Below, piece after piece: positions 8,627 through 19,223 of a stretch of 64,000 nucleotides of DNA; position 1 is the stretch's first letter; each line of letters starts with the position of its first letter. Source of the DNA: Sphingobacterium bambusae (GTDB lineage: Bacteria; Bacteroidota; Bacteroidia; Sphingobacteriales; Sphingobacteriaceae); NCBI RefSeq assembly GCF_033955345.1, contig NZ_CP138332.1:124001-188000 (forward strand), given 5' to 3'. The notes beneath the pieces are model-generated. The model was not told where the DNA came from and ran no database searches. It saw nothing but the letters and a program-made list of their open reading frames with translations. Both the position numbers and the translations under genes were made by a program.

Positions 8627-9851
8627 GGTAAATTAATGTGGAGGAATTTTCTTTTACAAAGACCTGTCGGGCAACACGTTGCAAATCCGCTCTAGAAACA
8701 GCAAGATATTTATCCACCTCTAAATTATAAAGGTTCGCATCTCCCAAGGCTTCGTAAAACGCCAAATTCATCGCCTTATCCAAAATAGAGAGCTCTGCAA
8801 AAACCATAGTCGATTCTATTTTGTTCTTTACTTTTTGCAATTCCAAATCGCCAACAAGCTCATTGCTTAGCAGATGAAGCTGGTTCCAAAGTTGTTGTTC
8901 TGCTTCCTTTAGTGATACCTGAGGTAAGGGCTTACCTTCTATCACGAACAAATTATTGTCAACAGACCCCATGACGTACGCATTAACTTCGCTAAACAGT
9001 GGCTGGTCTTTAACCAACGCGCGATAAAGCCGTGAAGAACTTCCCCGCGAAAGTATATCGGAGAGTAAATCCATCACCGGATAGTCAGCATGCAGTCGAT
9101 CCACGCCATGAAAGGCAATATAAAGGCTGTCAACGGGCACATCCGCTTCCACTTCCTCCCGACGTGCTTCTGTTTGTGGCGGCTCTGTCGGCAAACTGCG
9201 CGACATGCGCGGTTTCGCGGGAATATCGCCAAACCATTTCTCCGCCAGCATCTTAATCTGATCCGTGTCCACATTACCCGTTACCACCATAATAGCATTA
9301 TTGGGTACATAATGTTGATCGAAAAAAGCTCTGACATCCTCCATAGAAGCATCTTCTATGTGGCTTAACGACTTACCAATCGTAGCCCAACTGTATGGAT
9401 GCACTTTATAGGCTAAAGGTCTCAATTTCAACCAAACATCGCCATACGGCTGATTCAAATACCGTTGCTTAAATTCTTCAATGACAACACTACGCTGCAC
9501 TTCTAGGCTGTGTTCACTGAAGGCCAGACTTAACATACGGTCACTCTCTAGCCAAAAAGCCGTTTCGACATTTTCTGCTGGCAGGGTAATGTAGTAATTT
9601 GTTATGTCGTTGCTGGTAAAGGCATTGTTCTCCCCGCCTACCTCTTGCAGAGGCGAATCAAAGTTGGGAATGTTAACAGATCCTCCGAACATGAGGTGTT
9701 CAAACAAATGCGCAAAACCCGTTTTGTCTGGAGACTCGTCGCGAGCGCCGACATCATAAAGGATATTGACACAGGCCATAGCCGTCGCTGCATCCTCGTG
9801 TACGATAACGCGTAAGCCGTTATCAAGCGTAAAACGTTTATAATCTATCAT
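8598..9851 (-). CDS. M16 family zinc metallopeptidase, catalytic subunit
   Basis: 417 residues. The inverted zinc motif is intact: GFAHLFEHLMFGGS (His48, Glu51, His52). A downstream Glu-rich helix, EVQRSVVIEEFKQR, should supply the third ligand. There is no signal peptide. It is followed by a paralogue lacking the zinc motif, with a 29-bp overlap, which argues for a heterodimer. It starts 21 bp after hemF. The substrate is unknown; family members degrade small peptides or process precursors. Confidence 0.93.
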   Translation of the reverse strand: MIDYKRFTLDNGLRVIVHEDAATAMACVNILYDVGARDESPDKTGFAHLFEHLMFGGSVNIPNFDSPLQEVGGENNAFTSNDITNYYITLPAENVETAFWLESDRMLSLAFSEHSLEVQRSVVIEEFKQRYLNQPYGDVWLKLRPLAYKVHPYSWATIGKSLSHIEDASMEDVRAFFDQHYVPNNAIMVVTGNVDTDQIKMLAEKWFGDIPAKPRMSRSLPTEPPQTEARREEVEADVPVDSLYIAFHGVDRLHADYPVMDLLSDILSRGSSSRLYRALVKDQPLFSEVNAYVMGSVDNNLFVIEGKPLPQVSLKEAEQQLWNQLHLLSNELVGDLELQKVKNKIESTMVFAELSILDKAMNLAFYEALGDANLYNLEVDKYLAVSRADLQRVARQVFVKENSSTLIYHAKEVSHVE

Positions 9852-9872
9852 GAAAAGATACAGTATATATTA

Positions 9873-10775
9873 TTAGACTACCCAGTTTACATCTTTCTTT
9901 AGCAAAGAAAGCGTCTGTTCCTCTAAGGAACCCGGGAGCGGTTTAAAATCATAAGCCCAATTGGCCTGCGCCGGCAAGCTCATAAGAATAGACTCTATGC
10001 GCCCATTGGTTTCCAATCCGAAGCGTGTACCTGAATCGTAGACCAAGTTAAATTCGACGTAGCGACCACGACGCAACAATTGCCAATCTTTTTCTGCAGC
10101 ACTGAATTTTTTGCTGCGATTCCGTTCGACTATTTCGGTGTAGGTAGGCACAAAGGTACGTGCCAAATCACAGGAGAAAGCAAAAAGACCCTCCTCCGTT
10201 AATCCTGTTTTGGCGGGAGTTAATTTATCATAGAAAACACCACCCACGCCACGAGTCTCCTGTCTATGCTTAATAAAGAAGTAGTTGTCTGCCCATGTTT
10301 TAAAATCACGGTAAAAATCGGGGTGATGCCTGTCACATACATTTTTCATCATTTGATGAAAGAAACGAGCATCATCTTCGATAACATAGTGCGGGGTAAG
10401 ATCGATTCCTCCTCCGAACCAACGAACTTGTTCATTCAACTCGAAATAACGAACATTCATGTGAATGATGGGAACCCAAGGATTATAGGGGTGAATAACA
10501 ATACTGATTCCAGTAGCAAAAAAATCCTCTTCATCTACGCCAAATGCACGTTTTATCGTCTCTGGCAATTTTCCATGTACGGCAGAAAAATTAACGCCCC
10601 CCTTTTCCAGAATATCTCCTTGCTGTATAATCCGCGTACGTCCACCGCCGCCGCCTTCACGTTGCCAAATTTCTTCCTGGAAAGTAGCTTTGCCGTCCAA
10701 ATCTTCAAGGCCTTTTGTTATTTCATCTTGAATGGTCTGATAGGTCTGGGCAATATATTCTTTTGTTAACGTCAT
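9873..10775 (-). CDS. hemF: Oxygen-dependent coproporphyrinogen III oxidase
   Basis: Converts coproporphyrinogen III to protoporphyrinogen IX using O2, late in heme synthesis. It is 300 residues, the normal length. Hallmarks are the glycine-rich REGGGGGRTRIIQQGD, VNFSAVHG, ISIVIHPYNPWVPIIHMNVR, the FGGGIDLTPHYV segment, and GRYVEFNLVYDSGTRFGL near the C-terminus. Its ATG shares one base with the gpsA stop (TAATG), so translation is coupled. An aerobic heme-making step in a genome that also imports heme points to an oxygen-exposed lifestyle. Confidence 0.97.
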   Translation of the reverse strand: MTLTKEYIAQTYQTIQDEITKGLEDLDGKATFQEEIWQREGGGGGRTRIIQQGDILEKGGVNFSAVHGKLPETIKRAFGVDEEDFFATGISIVIHPYNPWVPIIHMNVRYFELNEQVRWFGGGIDLTPHYVIEDDARFFHQMMKNVCDRHHPDFYRDFKTWADNYFFIKHRQETRGVGGVFYDKLTPAKTGLTEEGLFAFSCDLARTFVPTYTEIVERNRSKKFSAAEKDWQLLRRGRYVEFNLVYDSGTRFGLETNGRIESILMSLPAQANWAYDFKPLPGSLEEQTLSLLKKDVNWVV

Positions 10776-11785
10776 TAAGTCAATTTTGATGCTAAGGTGT
10801 TTACCTCCACATTAGCAGGTTGTTTGTTATAGAGAATCTGATATACCATATTACATATGGGCATCTCCAAGTTATATCGTTGTATTATGTTCTGTATACA
10901 AGCCGAAGCGTAATACCCTTCCGCTACCATGTTCATTTCCAACTGCGCAGACTGCACCGTATAGCCCTTGCCAATCATATGTCCAAAGGTTCTATTACGA
11001 CTGAACTGGGAATAAGCAGTAACGAGCAAATCACCCAAATAAGCAGAGGCATTGATATCGCGATTAGCTTCTGGGTCTATCGCCATGACACAGGTCTCCA
11101 TCTCCCGTATAGCGTTGGATACCAAAACTGCCATAAAGTTATCTCCAAAGCCTAGACCATGACAAATGCCACCTGCCAGCGCGTATATATTCTTCAGTAC
11201 GGCGCCATATTCAACACCATACACATCTGTCGAAAGGATAGTGTTGATGTAACGGTTGCGAAGCACGGACGCTACACGTTCAGCATTTGCTGTATCTTTA
11301 GCCGCGATCGTTAAGTAAGAAAGTTTCTCTGCCGATACTTCTTCAGCATGGCAGGGTCCGCCAATGACAATGATATTCGCTAAAGGTATTTGGTATATTT
11401 TAGATAGATACTCCCCTACAATCAAGTTCTCATCCGGAATAATGCCTTTGATAGCTGTGACAACCAACTTACCTTTGAAATCTGCCGCATCCACGCCCTT
11501 CAGTGCGTCTTTAAGATAAGCAGACGGTGTATTCAGAATAACGATATCGGATTGTTTAATGACCGTACGCGCATCGGAAAAAAGATGGTCGGCATCCACA
11601 CGTAGTTCTACCGCACTTAAATAAGTAGGATTGTGTTTATAGGTTTTTACATACGCGAGATCTTCCTCTTTTCTGATCCACCAAAGCACCTGTTTTTTCT
11701 CGTGGTTGTCGCCCAACATCTTGATCATCGCCGTCGCCCAACTTCCACTGCCCAGCATCCCGATTTTTTGTTCGGTTTCTTCCAT
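10775..11785 (-). CDS. gpsA: NAD(P)H-dependent glycerol-3-phosphate dehydrogenase
   Basis: Reduces dihydroxyacetone phosphate to sn-glycerol-3-phosphate for phospholipid synthesis. 336 residues. The N-terminal Rossmann motif is MLGSGSWATAM, followed by ILNTPSAYL; KLVVTAIKGI and GPCHAEEVS match family blocks, and YGAVLKNIYALAGG carries the catalytic Lys. It is the first gene of a - strand operon (gpsA, hemF, two M16 genes) with stop/start overlaps. Its upstream region holds a perfect 12-bp inverted repeat at 11828-11858. Confidence 0.96.
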   Translation of the reverse strand: MEETEQKIGMLGSGSWATAMIKMLGDNHEKKQVLWWIRKEEDLAYVKTYKHNPTYLSAVELRVDADHLFSDARTVIKQSDIVILNTPSAYLKDALKGVDAADFKGKLVVTAIKGIIPDENLIVGEYLSKIYQIPLANIIVIGGPCHAEEVSAEKLSYLTIAAKDTANAERVASVLRNRYINTILSTDVYGVEYGAVLKNIYALAGGICHGLGFGDNFMAVLVSNAIREMETCVMAIDPEANRDINASAYLGDLLVTAYSQFSRNRTFGHMIGKGYTVQSAQLEMNMVAEGYYASACIQNIIQRYNLEMPICNMVYQILYNKQPANVEVNTLASKLT

Positions 11786-11827
11786 TATGCGTTTGTTAAT
11801 TTTTAGCTAACAAATATACATATAATA

Positions 11828-11858
11828 AATTGACCGTCCGTAAACTGGACGGTCAATT
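11828..11858. promoter_or_regulatory. 12-bp inverted repeat between the lipoprotein gene and gpsA
   Basis: Arms AATTGACCGTCC (11828-11839) and the exact complement (11847-11858) flank a 7-bp spacer. There is no T-run on either side, so a transcription terminator is not well supported. The size and symmetry fit a repressor operator 43-73 bp upstream of the gpsA start. It could also be a hairpin protecting the end of the upstream lipoprotein transcript. Confidence 0.5.
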
Positions 11859-11883
11859 GTGTATTTCATATGTCTAACATAAG

Positions 11884-11901
11884 AATCCGTTTTCACGGAT
11901 T
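11884..11901 (-). terminator. Short hairpin after the lipoprotein gene
   Basis: A 7-bp stem (11884-11890 with 11895-11901) with a GAAA tetraloop in the - strand RNA begins at the last base of the lipoprotein stop codon. The trailing sequence is only weakly T-rich, so it is a weak terminator or an RNA-end stabiliser. Confidence 0.4.
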
Positions 11902-12554
11902 TATTTTAAGGCACTAAAATTCAATTTTCCAACAAGGTCTTTCAACTCATCAAGCTTGAAACCATCGCCTTCAAGCTTTACAAGATACCGATCTTTATAG
12001 ATAAAGGTGATATCCGAATCAACAATACTTCCCTCCTGCTGCGGCTTCGTTTCTCGCGTTGATGCCCTGTAACCATGCACATCTTCATTTTTTGTCACCT
12101 CATAATCGGAATCCTTTTCCGAATCCATCGTCAAGCCCATAGCCATTAATGACACCACTGCCGCCCCTGTTTCTCCCGCGCCATCTGTCAAGGTTAACAT
12201 CAATTCTTTGTCGTCCTGCGCTTCATAAACGGCATTCCCAGAAGCTACGTCTACCCCATAAGCTTGGTTGCCACCGGAATAAGCCGATCTACGCCAGCCA
12301 TTTAAGTTCTCAGGAAAAAATGCTTTAAGCTCTTCGTTACTGAGTTTGGTAACGTTCTTCAACTGAGCTTGCATTTCTTCCATTTTAGAAGCGCCATCTT
12401 GTAGGTTACCAAGGTTTCCCAACCCTTCAACTACACTTGTGCCTTCTTGAGTATCTTCTTGCTCCGACTGCCCAGTTCCTTTACCTCCGCTGCAAGCAAC
12501 AAATAGGGACGTTGACAACGTCATGACCCATGCAAATTTTGATACGTTCATCAT
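11901..12554 (-). CDS. Hypothetical lipoprotein
   Basis: 217 residues. A type II signal peptide ends in SLFVAC (lipid-modified Cys21), followed by an acidic, Gly/Ser/Thr-rich linker (about residues 22-50). The remaining 160 residues form a soluble domain with FFPENLNGWRRSAYSGG, a segment beginning TLTDGAGE, and a C-terminal YLVKLEGDGFKLDELKDLVGKL. I do not recognise a named family; the domain looks like a small alpha/beta surface lipoprotein. A TATCTTTG box on the - strand (12608-12615) is a plausible -7 element. The second codon is also Met, so the start could be one codon later. Confidence 0.85.
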   Translation of the reverse strand: MMNVSKFAWVMTLSTSLFVACSGGKGTGQSEQEDTQEGTSVVEGLGNLGNLQDGASKMEEMQAQLKNVTKLSNEELKAFFPENLNGWRRSAYSGGNQAYGVDVASGNAVYEAQDDKELMLTLTDGAGETGAAVVSLMAMGLTMDSEKDSDYEVTKNEDVHGYRASTRETKPQQEGSIVDSDITFIYKDRYLVKLEGDGFKLDELKDLVGKLNFSALK

Positions 12555-12661
12555 ACTTTATATTGTTAAAAATTAAGCGTTGTAATCGAACTCCGCAAAA
12601 ACGCGTCCAAAGATAGTAGAAAAGCAGATTTGATCTAAAAACCCGATCACGAGAGAATCAG

Positions 12662-12692
12662 TTGCAGGATTTATCTGCTTTTTGTACCTTTG
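12662..12692 (+). promoter_or_regulatory. Bacteroidota-type promoter for the ABC-F gene
   Basis: TTG at 12662-12664 and TACCTTTG at 12685-12692 are separated by 20 bp, matching the TTTG/TAnnTTTG consensus used by the primary sigma factor of this phylum. Transcription would start around 12698, giving an RNA leader of about 100 nt before the ATG at 12798. Confidence 0.65.
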
Positions 12693-12747
12693 CTGTATCC
12701 AAAAAACGTTTATGTAAGAATTGATTATATCCAGAACGATACACTAG

Positions 12748-12764
12748 ACTGTCTAACCGACAGT
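12748..12764 (+). promoter_or_regulatory. Leader hairpin upstream of the ABC-F gene
   Basis: ACTGTC (12748-12753) and GACAGT (12759-12764) form a 6-bp stem with a 5-nt loop, followed by TTTTCTA. Upstream in the same leader is an ATG immediately followed by TAA (from 12713). This arrangement could act as an attenuator, since ABC-F resistance genes are often controlled that way. The stem is short and the idea is an inference. Confidence 0.35.
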
Positions 12765-12797
12765 TTTCTATATGTTTAATTTTCTGCTTTTATAATC

Positions 12798-14396
12798 ATG
12801 CTTACTATACAAAACGTAACTTATCTACATCCCGATAGGGAATTACTTTTTCAGGACCTTAGTTTATCCATTGCATCGCAACAAAAAGCCGCTTTGATCG
12901 GCAATAATGGTAGCGGCAAATCCACGTTGTTAAAGCTCATCGCTGGTGAGTTATCTCCGTCCGCCGGGCGTGTGCAGTGCGATGGCACAATCTACTATGT
13001 TCCGCAGATCTTCGGGCAGTTTAACAGTTCCACAATAGCCGATGCTCTTGGCGTTGGCGATAAGCTTCGCGCCTATTACCGCATTTTGGATGGCGACGCA
13101 GGAGAGGAAACTTTCGCCCAATTGGATGATGATTGGGGAATTGAAGAACGCTGTCATGAGGCCTTAGCGGAATGGGGATTTCCAACCCTAAACCTTTTGG
13201 ATACCGTATCTATCTTTAGCGGAGGCGAAAAGATGAAGCTCTTTTTGGCTGGAATACAGATAAATCAACCACGATTGCTATTGTTGGACGAACCGAGTAA
13301 CCATTTGGACACCGTAAGCAAAGCTATGCTTTACAACTTTATACGCCACACAAATATTTCGATTCTACTGGTAAGCCATGATCGTGCACTGCTCAACCTG
13401 CTAGACAGCATGTACGAACTAAATCCTAAGGGCGTAACATTATACAGCGGGAATTACGATTTTTACAAAGAACAGAAGGATCTTTCTCTCCACGCTCTTC
13501 AACAACAGATCCATAGCCAAGAGAAAGAGCTGCGCAAAGCCAAGGAAAAAGAAAGGGCAACCATGGAACGTCAGCAGCGCACGGATGCCCGTGGTAAAAA
13601 GAAGCAGGAAAAAGCGGGAGTTGCCCGAATCATGATGAATACCCTACGCAACAATGCGGAAAACAGTCGCTCAAAACTACAGGGTCAACACCAAGAGAAA
13701 ATAGATGGTATACGAACCGGTTTGATTGATTTACGTGCCAACCGGCCAGCGACAAGCACCATGCGTTTTGGTTTTACAGAAAGCGAACAACCACCTGGAA
13801 AATTACTCGTAGAAGCGAAAGACATGAATTTGCAACACGATGGAACAGACTTGTGGCGCGCTGGCATAAGCTTCCAGATCAGAAGTGGCGAACGTATTCA
13901 ACTTTCCGGTTCCAACGGCTCGGGGAAAAGCAGCCTAGCTCGCCTCATTTCCGGATATGATGCTCCAACCCGTGGCACATGTCATCGGTCTGCACATCGA
14001 TCAGTTTACATCGACCAAGACTATAGTTTGTTACGTGATGATTTGACTGTCTACGAACAAGTGCAACACACAAATGATGGCGGGCTACCTGAACATCTCT
14101 TAAAAACTCGACTTGATCAATTTCTATTCCCTATGCAAAAGTGGGGACAGCCGTGCAAACAGTTAAGTGGAGGTGAAAGGATGCGTCTGGCATTGTGTTG
14201 TCTAACCGTTAGCAAGGAAGTGACAGATCTTCTTATTCTTGACGAACCAACGAACAACTTGGATATACAAAATATCGAGATATTAACCGCTGCCATCAAC
14301 GAATTTAAAGGAACATTGATTGTGATATCCCACGACCAAACATTTAGTGAAGCACTAGCGCTACAACGGTCTATCGACCTGCAAACGCATAACTAA
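12798..14396 (+). CDS. ABC-F family ATP-binding protein
   Basis: 532 residues with two ABC ATPase domains and no membrane segment, the ABC-F plan of ribosome-acting ATPases. Domain 1 (about 1-235): Walker A GNNGSGKS, signature FSGGEKMKL, Walker B LLLLDEPSNHLD, switch LLVSHD. A charged linker rich in Lys, Arg and Gln (about 235-300) corresponds to the P-site tRNA interaction motif. Domain 2 (about 320-530): GSNGSGKSS, LSGGERMRL, LLILDEPTNNLD, VISHD. Family members rescue stalled ribosomes or protect them from antibiotics; which applies here cannot be told. It has its own promoter and a structured leader. Its 3' end overlaps the convergent oxidoreductase gene by 4 bp. Confidence 0.93.
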   Translation: MLTIQNVTYLHPDRELLFQDLSLSIASQQKAALIGNNGSGKSTLLKLIAGELSPSAGRVQCDGTIYYVPQIFGQFNSSTIADALGVGDKLRAYYRILDGDAGEETFAQLDDDWGIEERCHEALAEWGFPTLNLLDTVSIFSGGEKMKLFLAGIQINQPRLLLLDEPSNHLDTVSKAMLYNFIRHTNISILLVSHDRALLNLLDSMYELNPKGVTLYSGNYDFYKEQKDLSLHALQQQIHSQEKELRKAKEKERATMERQQRTDARGKKKQEKAGVARIMMNTLRNNAENSRSKLQGQHQEKIDGIRTGLIDLRANRPATSTMRFGFTESEQPPGKLLVEAKDMNLQHDGTDLWRAGISFQIRSGERIQLSGSNGSGKSSLARLISGYDAPTRGTCHRSAHRSVYIDQDYSLLRDDLTVYEQVQHTNDGGLPEHLLKTRLDQFLFPMQKWGQPCKQLSGGERMRLALCCLTVSKEVTDLLILDEPTNNLDIQNIEILTAAINEFKGTLIVISHDQTFSEALALQRSIDLQTHN

Positions 14397-15106
14397 TCAC
14401 ATCCGTCAGGTCCGCAAGACGGCCCTTCTATAACCTCCAAGTTGCTGCCGTTTTTTGTAGCCCACTCTTCAAAAGCTTTTTGAATGGTTTGGCGAAAAAC
14501 GGTAGCATCCTGTGCTCCTGAAATAGCGTATTTCCTATCGTAAACAAAGAAGGGAACTCCGCGGACACCAATTTGTTGTGCTTCGTAAATATCTTGACGA
14601 ACCTCATCCTCAAAAACCTTATTTTCTAAGGCATGTTCCAGCGCAAGTACATCCAAGCCGAGCTGCGTCGCAATACGCTTTAGTAAATCAATATCATCAA
14701 TGTTTTCTCCGTCGGTAAAATGAGCCTTAAACAACAGCTCCTCAGCTTGATCTTGTTTACCATAACGCTTCGCGAAATGAGCAAGCTCGTGAGCCTTGAA
14801 CGAATTAGCAACAATCGCCTTGTCCAGCTTGAAGGTCAATTGTTCTCCCTTCGCCATTTCTGTCACTTGATTACACATTGCTTCTGCCTGCGCACGTGGC
14901 ATGCCTTTGCTATCCGCTAGGTTGTCGTAATAGTTTCGGTTTGTATCTGTCTGCAAGTGGGGATTCAACTGATAACTTTTCCACTCAAGCTCCACTTGCT
15001 CTTTGAAAGGAAGTGCATCCAAAACCTGTTCGAATTTCCGCTTACCTATATAACAGAATGGGCACATCACGTCGCTCCAAACTTCTACTTTCATCTTTTC
15101 TGCCAT
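14393..15106 (-). CDS. DsbA-family (FrnE-like) thiol oxidoreductase
   Basis: 237 residues, cytoplasmic (no signal peptide). A thioredoxin-fold core has the active site MCPFCYIG (Cys15, Cys18) at the end of the first strand, an inserted helical domain, and the cis-Pro region RGVPFFVYD. This is the 2-hydroxychromene-2-carboxylate isomerase/FrnE branch of the DsbA superfamily, linked to thiol-disulfide exchange and stress resistance. The extra C-terminal pair GPSCGPDGCD may bind metal or shuttle a disulfide. It is convergent with the ABC-F gene. Confidence 0.9.
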   Translation of the reverse strand: MAEKMKVEVWSDVMCPFCYIGKRKFEQVLDALPFKEQVELEWKSYQLNPHLQTDTNRNYYDNLADSKGMPRAQAEAMCNQVTEMAKGEQLTFKLDKAIVANSFKAHELAHFAKRYGKQDQAEELLFKAHFTDGENIDDIDLLKRIATQLGLDVLALEHALENKVFEDEVRQDIYEAQQIGVRGVPFFVYDRKYAISGAQDATVFRQTIQKAFEEWATKNGSNLEVIEGPSCGPDGCD

Positions 15107-15210
15107 GATCTTATTTTAGGCTAAAAATACGAAACTGCTTTGGTCTATCTCTGTGCATCGTAAAATTTGACATTGCAAGGAAAATATATACCTGCCATAT
15201 ATACGCGCTC

Positions 15211-15975
15211 CTACTTCGTTCCGTATAAAAGCAATCTTTTAAAGGCATAGATGGCGGGGAGCTTCGGAAAGGCTGCAGCAATGCGTTCTTTATACGCTTC
15301 GATGAACAAACTACGCTCTTCGGCTGCCAACCGATCCATGTAAGGAATCAACGCCGAGCCCGCAATAAATTGATATAAAGTGTCATGATCCGTTGCTATA
15401 ATTGGATACACACGTTGCTCTACCCGTAAATTAACCAAGCCCGCATCGAAAAGCCATTGCGTATAAGCATCGATACTTTGTACCGGGGATTGACTTGTCC
15501 AGCCTTTCAAATAATCACTAAACGGCTTTTCTTCGGCCAACTCGAGCAAGATGCTATTTAAGGTGTTGTCCCTTTGCATGGGCATTTGTACAAGGAATTG
15601 CCCGCCAGGCTGCAAGAGGCTCAACAAACTAGGAAACAACTGCTCGTGGTTATCCGACCACTGCAGCGCGGCATTACTAAAAATGATATCCCATTTCTCG
15701 CCAGAAGCGACAAGCTCCTCGATGGTTTGCTGTCGAAAATTCAAATTTTGGCGTTCCACCGCAGCCGATTGTTCCAACATCTCGGGAGAAGAATCTACGC
15801 CCAACACGGCTGCGTTAGGAAATCGCTCGGCGATTATCGAGGTCTGCTCGCCCGTACCGCAACCTAGATCGACAATCTTAGCGGGGTCATTAGATTGTAT
15901 AAAGCCAAGTAAATCATAAAATGGTTGGTAGCGTATATCTTTGAAGTTATTATATAGATCAGGGTTCCAAGGCAT
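15211..15975 (-). CDS. tam: SAM-dependent methyltransferase, trans-aconitate 2-methyltransferase type
   Basis: 254 residues from the ATG at 15975. The N-terminus MPWNPDLYNNF matches the Tam-type opening. Class I methyltransferase motifs follow: VDLGCGTGEQT (SAM binding), LGVDSSPEM (acidic residue for ribose), FSNAALQWSDNHE and LLQPGGQFLVQMP. A longer frame opens at 16029, but those extra 18 codons lie within the katG terminator and look non-coding, so the shorter start is chosen. E. coli Tam methylates trans-aconitate; the same substrate here is inferred. Confidence 0.85.
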   Translation of the reverse strand: MPWNPDLYNNFKDIRYQPFYDLLGFIQSNDPAKIVDLGCGTGEQTSIIAERFPNAAVLGVDSSPEMLEQSAAVERQNLNFRQQTIEELVASGEKWDIIFSNAALQWSDNHEQLFPSLLSLLQPGGQFLVQMPMQRDNTLNSILLELAEEKPFSDYLKGWTSQSPVQSIDAYTQWLFDAGLVNLRVEQRVYPIIATDHDTLYQFIAGSALIPYMDRLAAEERSLFIEAYKERIAAAFPKLPAIYAFKRLLLYGTK

Positions 15976-16010
15976 AGAAAAGCGTCGTTTTAAATTTACT
16001 ATAAAAATAA

Positions 16011-16041
16011 AAGCCCTAAAATTATACAAATTTTAGGGCTT
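16011..16041 (-). terminator. Intrinsic terminator of katG
   Basis: A perfect 13-bp stem (16011-16023 with 16029-16041), 5-nt loop, lies 13 bp after the katG stop. On the - strand it is followed by TTTTATTTTTATAG. It separates katG from the methyltransferase gene. Confidence 0.85.
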
Positions 16042-16054
16042 AACGATATGTTGT

Positions 16055-18343
<2,289 letters not shown>

Positions 18344-18433
18344 TTATATTGAATAAACAGATTCGTAGAAGCTATGTTTTTCTTCTGACGATAAAGTTAA
18401 TTGATATCTCGCCTTGTTGCTAATCGATAAATT

Positions 18434-18446
18434 CTATAAAATATAG
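18434..18446. promoter_or_regulatory. Palindrome in the katG/exonuclease divergent region
   Basis: CTATAAAATATAG is a perfect 5+3+5 palindrome that contains the ATAG half-site seen in OxyR operators. It lies between the divergent katG and exonuclease genes. OxyR sites normally have four ATAG elements, and only this pair is clear, so the identification is tentative. Confidence 0.35.
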
Positions 18447-18552
18447 TTAAAGCCGATTGCGCCCTCGTATTGCTGCTAGAACTAATCCACAAAAAGACCG
18501 TTTTATTCTAACGAATAATGTATATTTATCCGTCTAACAAAAATTACATTCC

Positions 18553-19197
18553 TTGAAGGGTTACTTTCTATTTATCGATACGGAAACCTCGGGCATACCG
18601 AAGCGTTGGAACAAGCCATACTCCGACCAATTAAATTGGCCTTCGGTTATACAGTTGGCTTGGATTATCTATACAGCTGATGGACAAGAAGTAAAACGTG
18701 TTAGCAAATATATATACGAAGGAGACATTCAAATTAACGCTGCTTCACAGCAGGTACATGGAATCACAGCGGACTTCTTAGAAAAGCACGGTGATCGCAG
18801 AAAGCATATATTGCGCAAATTAGCCTACGATATAAAGAAGTATGCCCCTTTGATCATAGGCCATTTCATCGAGCTTGACATTCAAGTACTAAGTGCGGAC
18901 TATTTTCGTGCCCAACTGCAAAACCCTTTTCCGAAGCAACTGTTTTTTTGTACTATGCTGGAGAGTAAGAAATATGCAATGAATCCTGCGGTAGAGTACT
19001 TGCGATTAGTGCAACTTCATGAACAGTTATTTGATATCCGTCCGCAAGATATACACGAGGCAGAGCATGATGCAGAAATCACCGCCCGATGTTTTTTTGA
19101 AATGCTGCAACGAAACAATATTACCGAACAAGATTTACATATGCAGCAACTAGAGTTTTCACAAAAGCTTAACTTTGCAGACAAACAGGATGTCTAA
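18553..19197 (+). CDS. 3'-5' exonuclease, DnaQ/PolC-epsilon type
   Basis: 214 residues with DEDDh exonuclease motifs: FIDTETSG near the N-terminus, the QVHGIT segment, GHFIELDIQVL and, near the C-terminus, HEAEHDAEITARC. The start is TTG: an in-frame stop at 18535 excludes any upstream ATG, and the catalytic DTE motif begins 8 codons after the TTG. It is followed after 26 bp by a cNMP/CBS/DUF294 protein, a recurrent pairing in bacteria. Probable function is DNA or RNA 3'-end trimming; the exact substrate is unknown. Confidence 0.85.
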   Translation: MKGYFLFIDTETSGIPKRWNKPYSDQLNWPSVIQLAWIIYTADGQEVKRVSKYIYEGDIQINAASQQVHGITADFLEKHGDRRKHILRKLAYDIKKYAPLIIGHFIELDIQVLSADYFRAQLQNPFPKQLFFCTMLESKKYAMNPAVEYLRLVQLHEQLFDIRPQDIHEAEHDAEITARCFFEMLQRNNITEQDLHMQQLEFSQKLNFADKQDV

Positions 19198-19223
19198 CTT
19201 TGCATCCTTAATAGAGCCGGCAT

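Noticed and set aside
15976..16029. Longer N-terminus for the Tam-like methyltransferase
   Set aside because: These codons lie in the katG terminator stem and tail; family members begin at MPWNPDLY.
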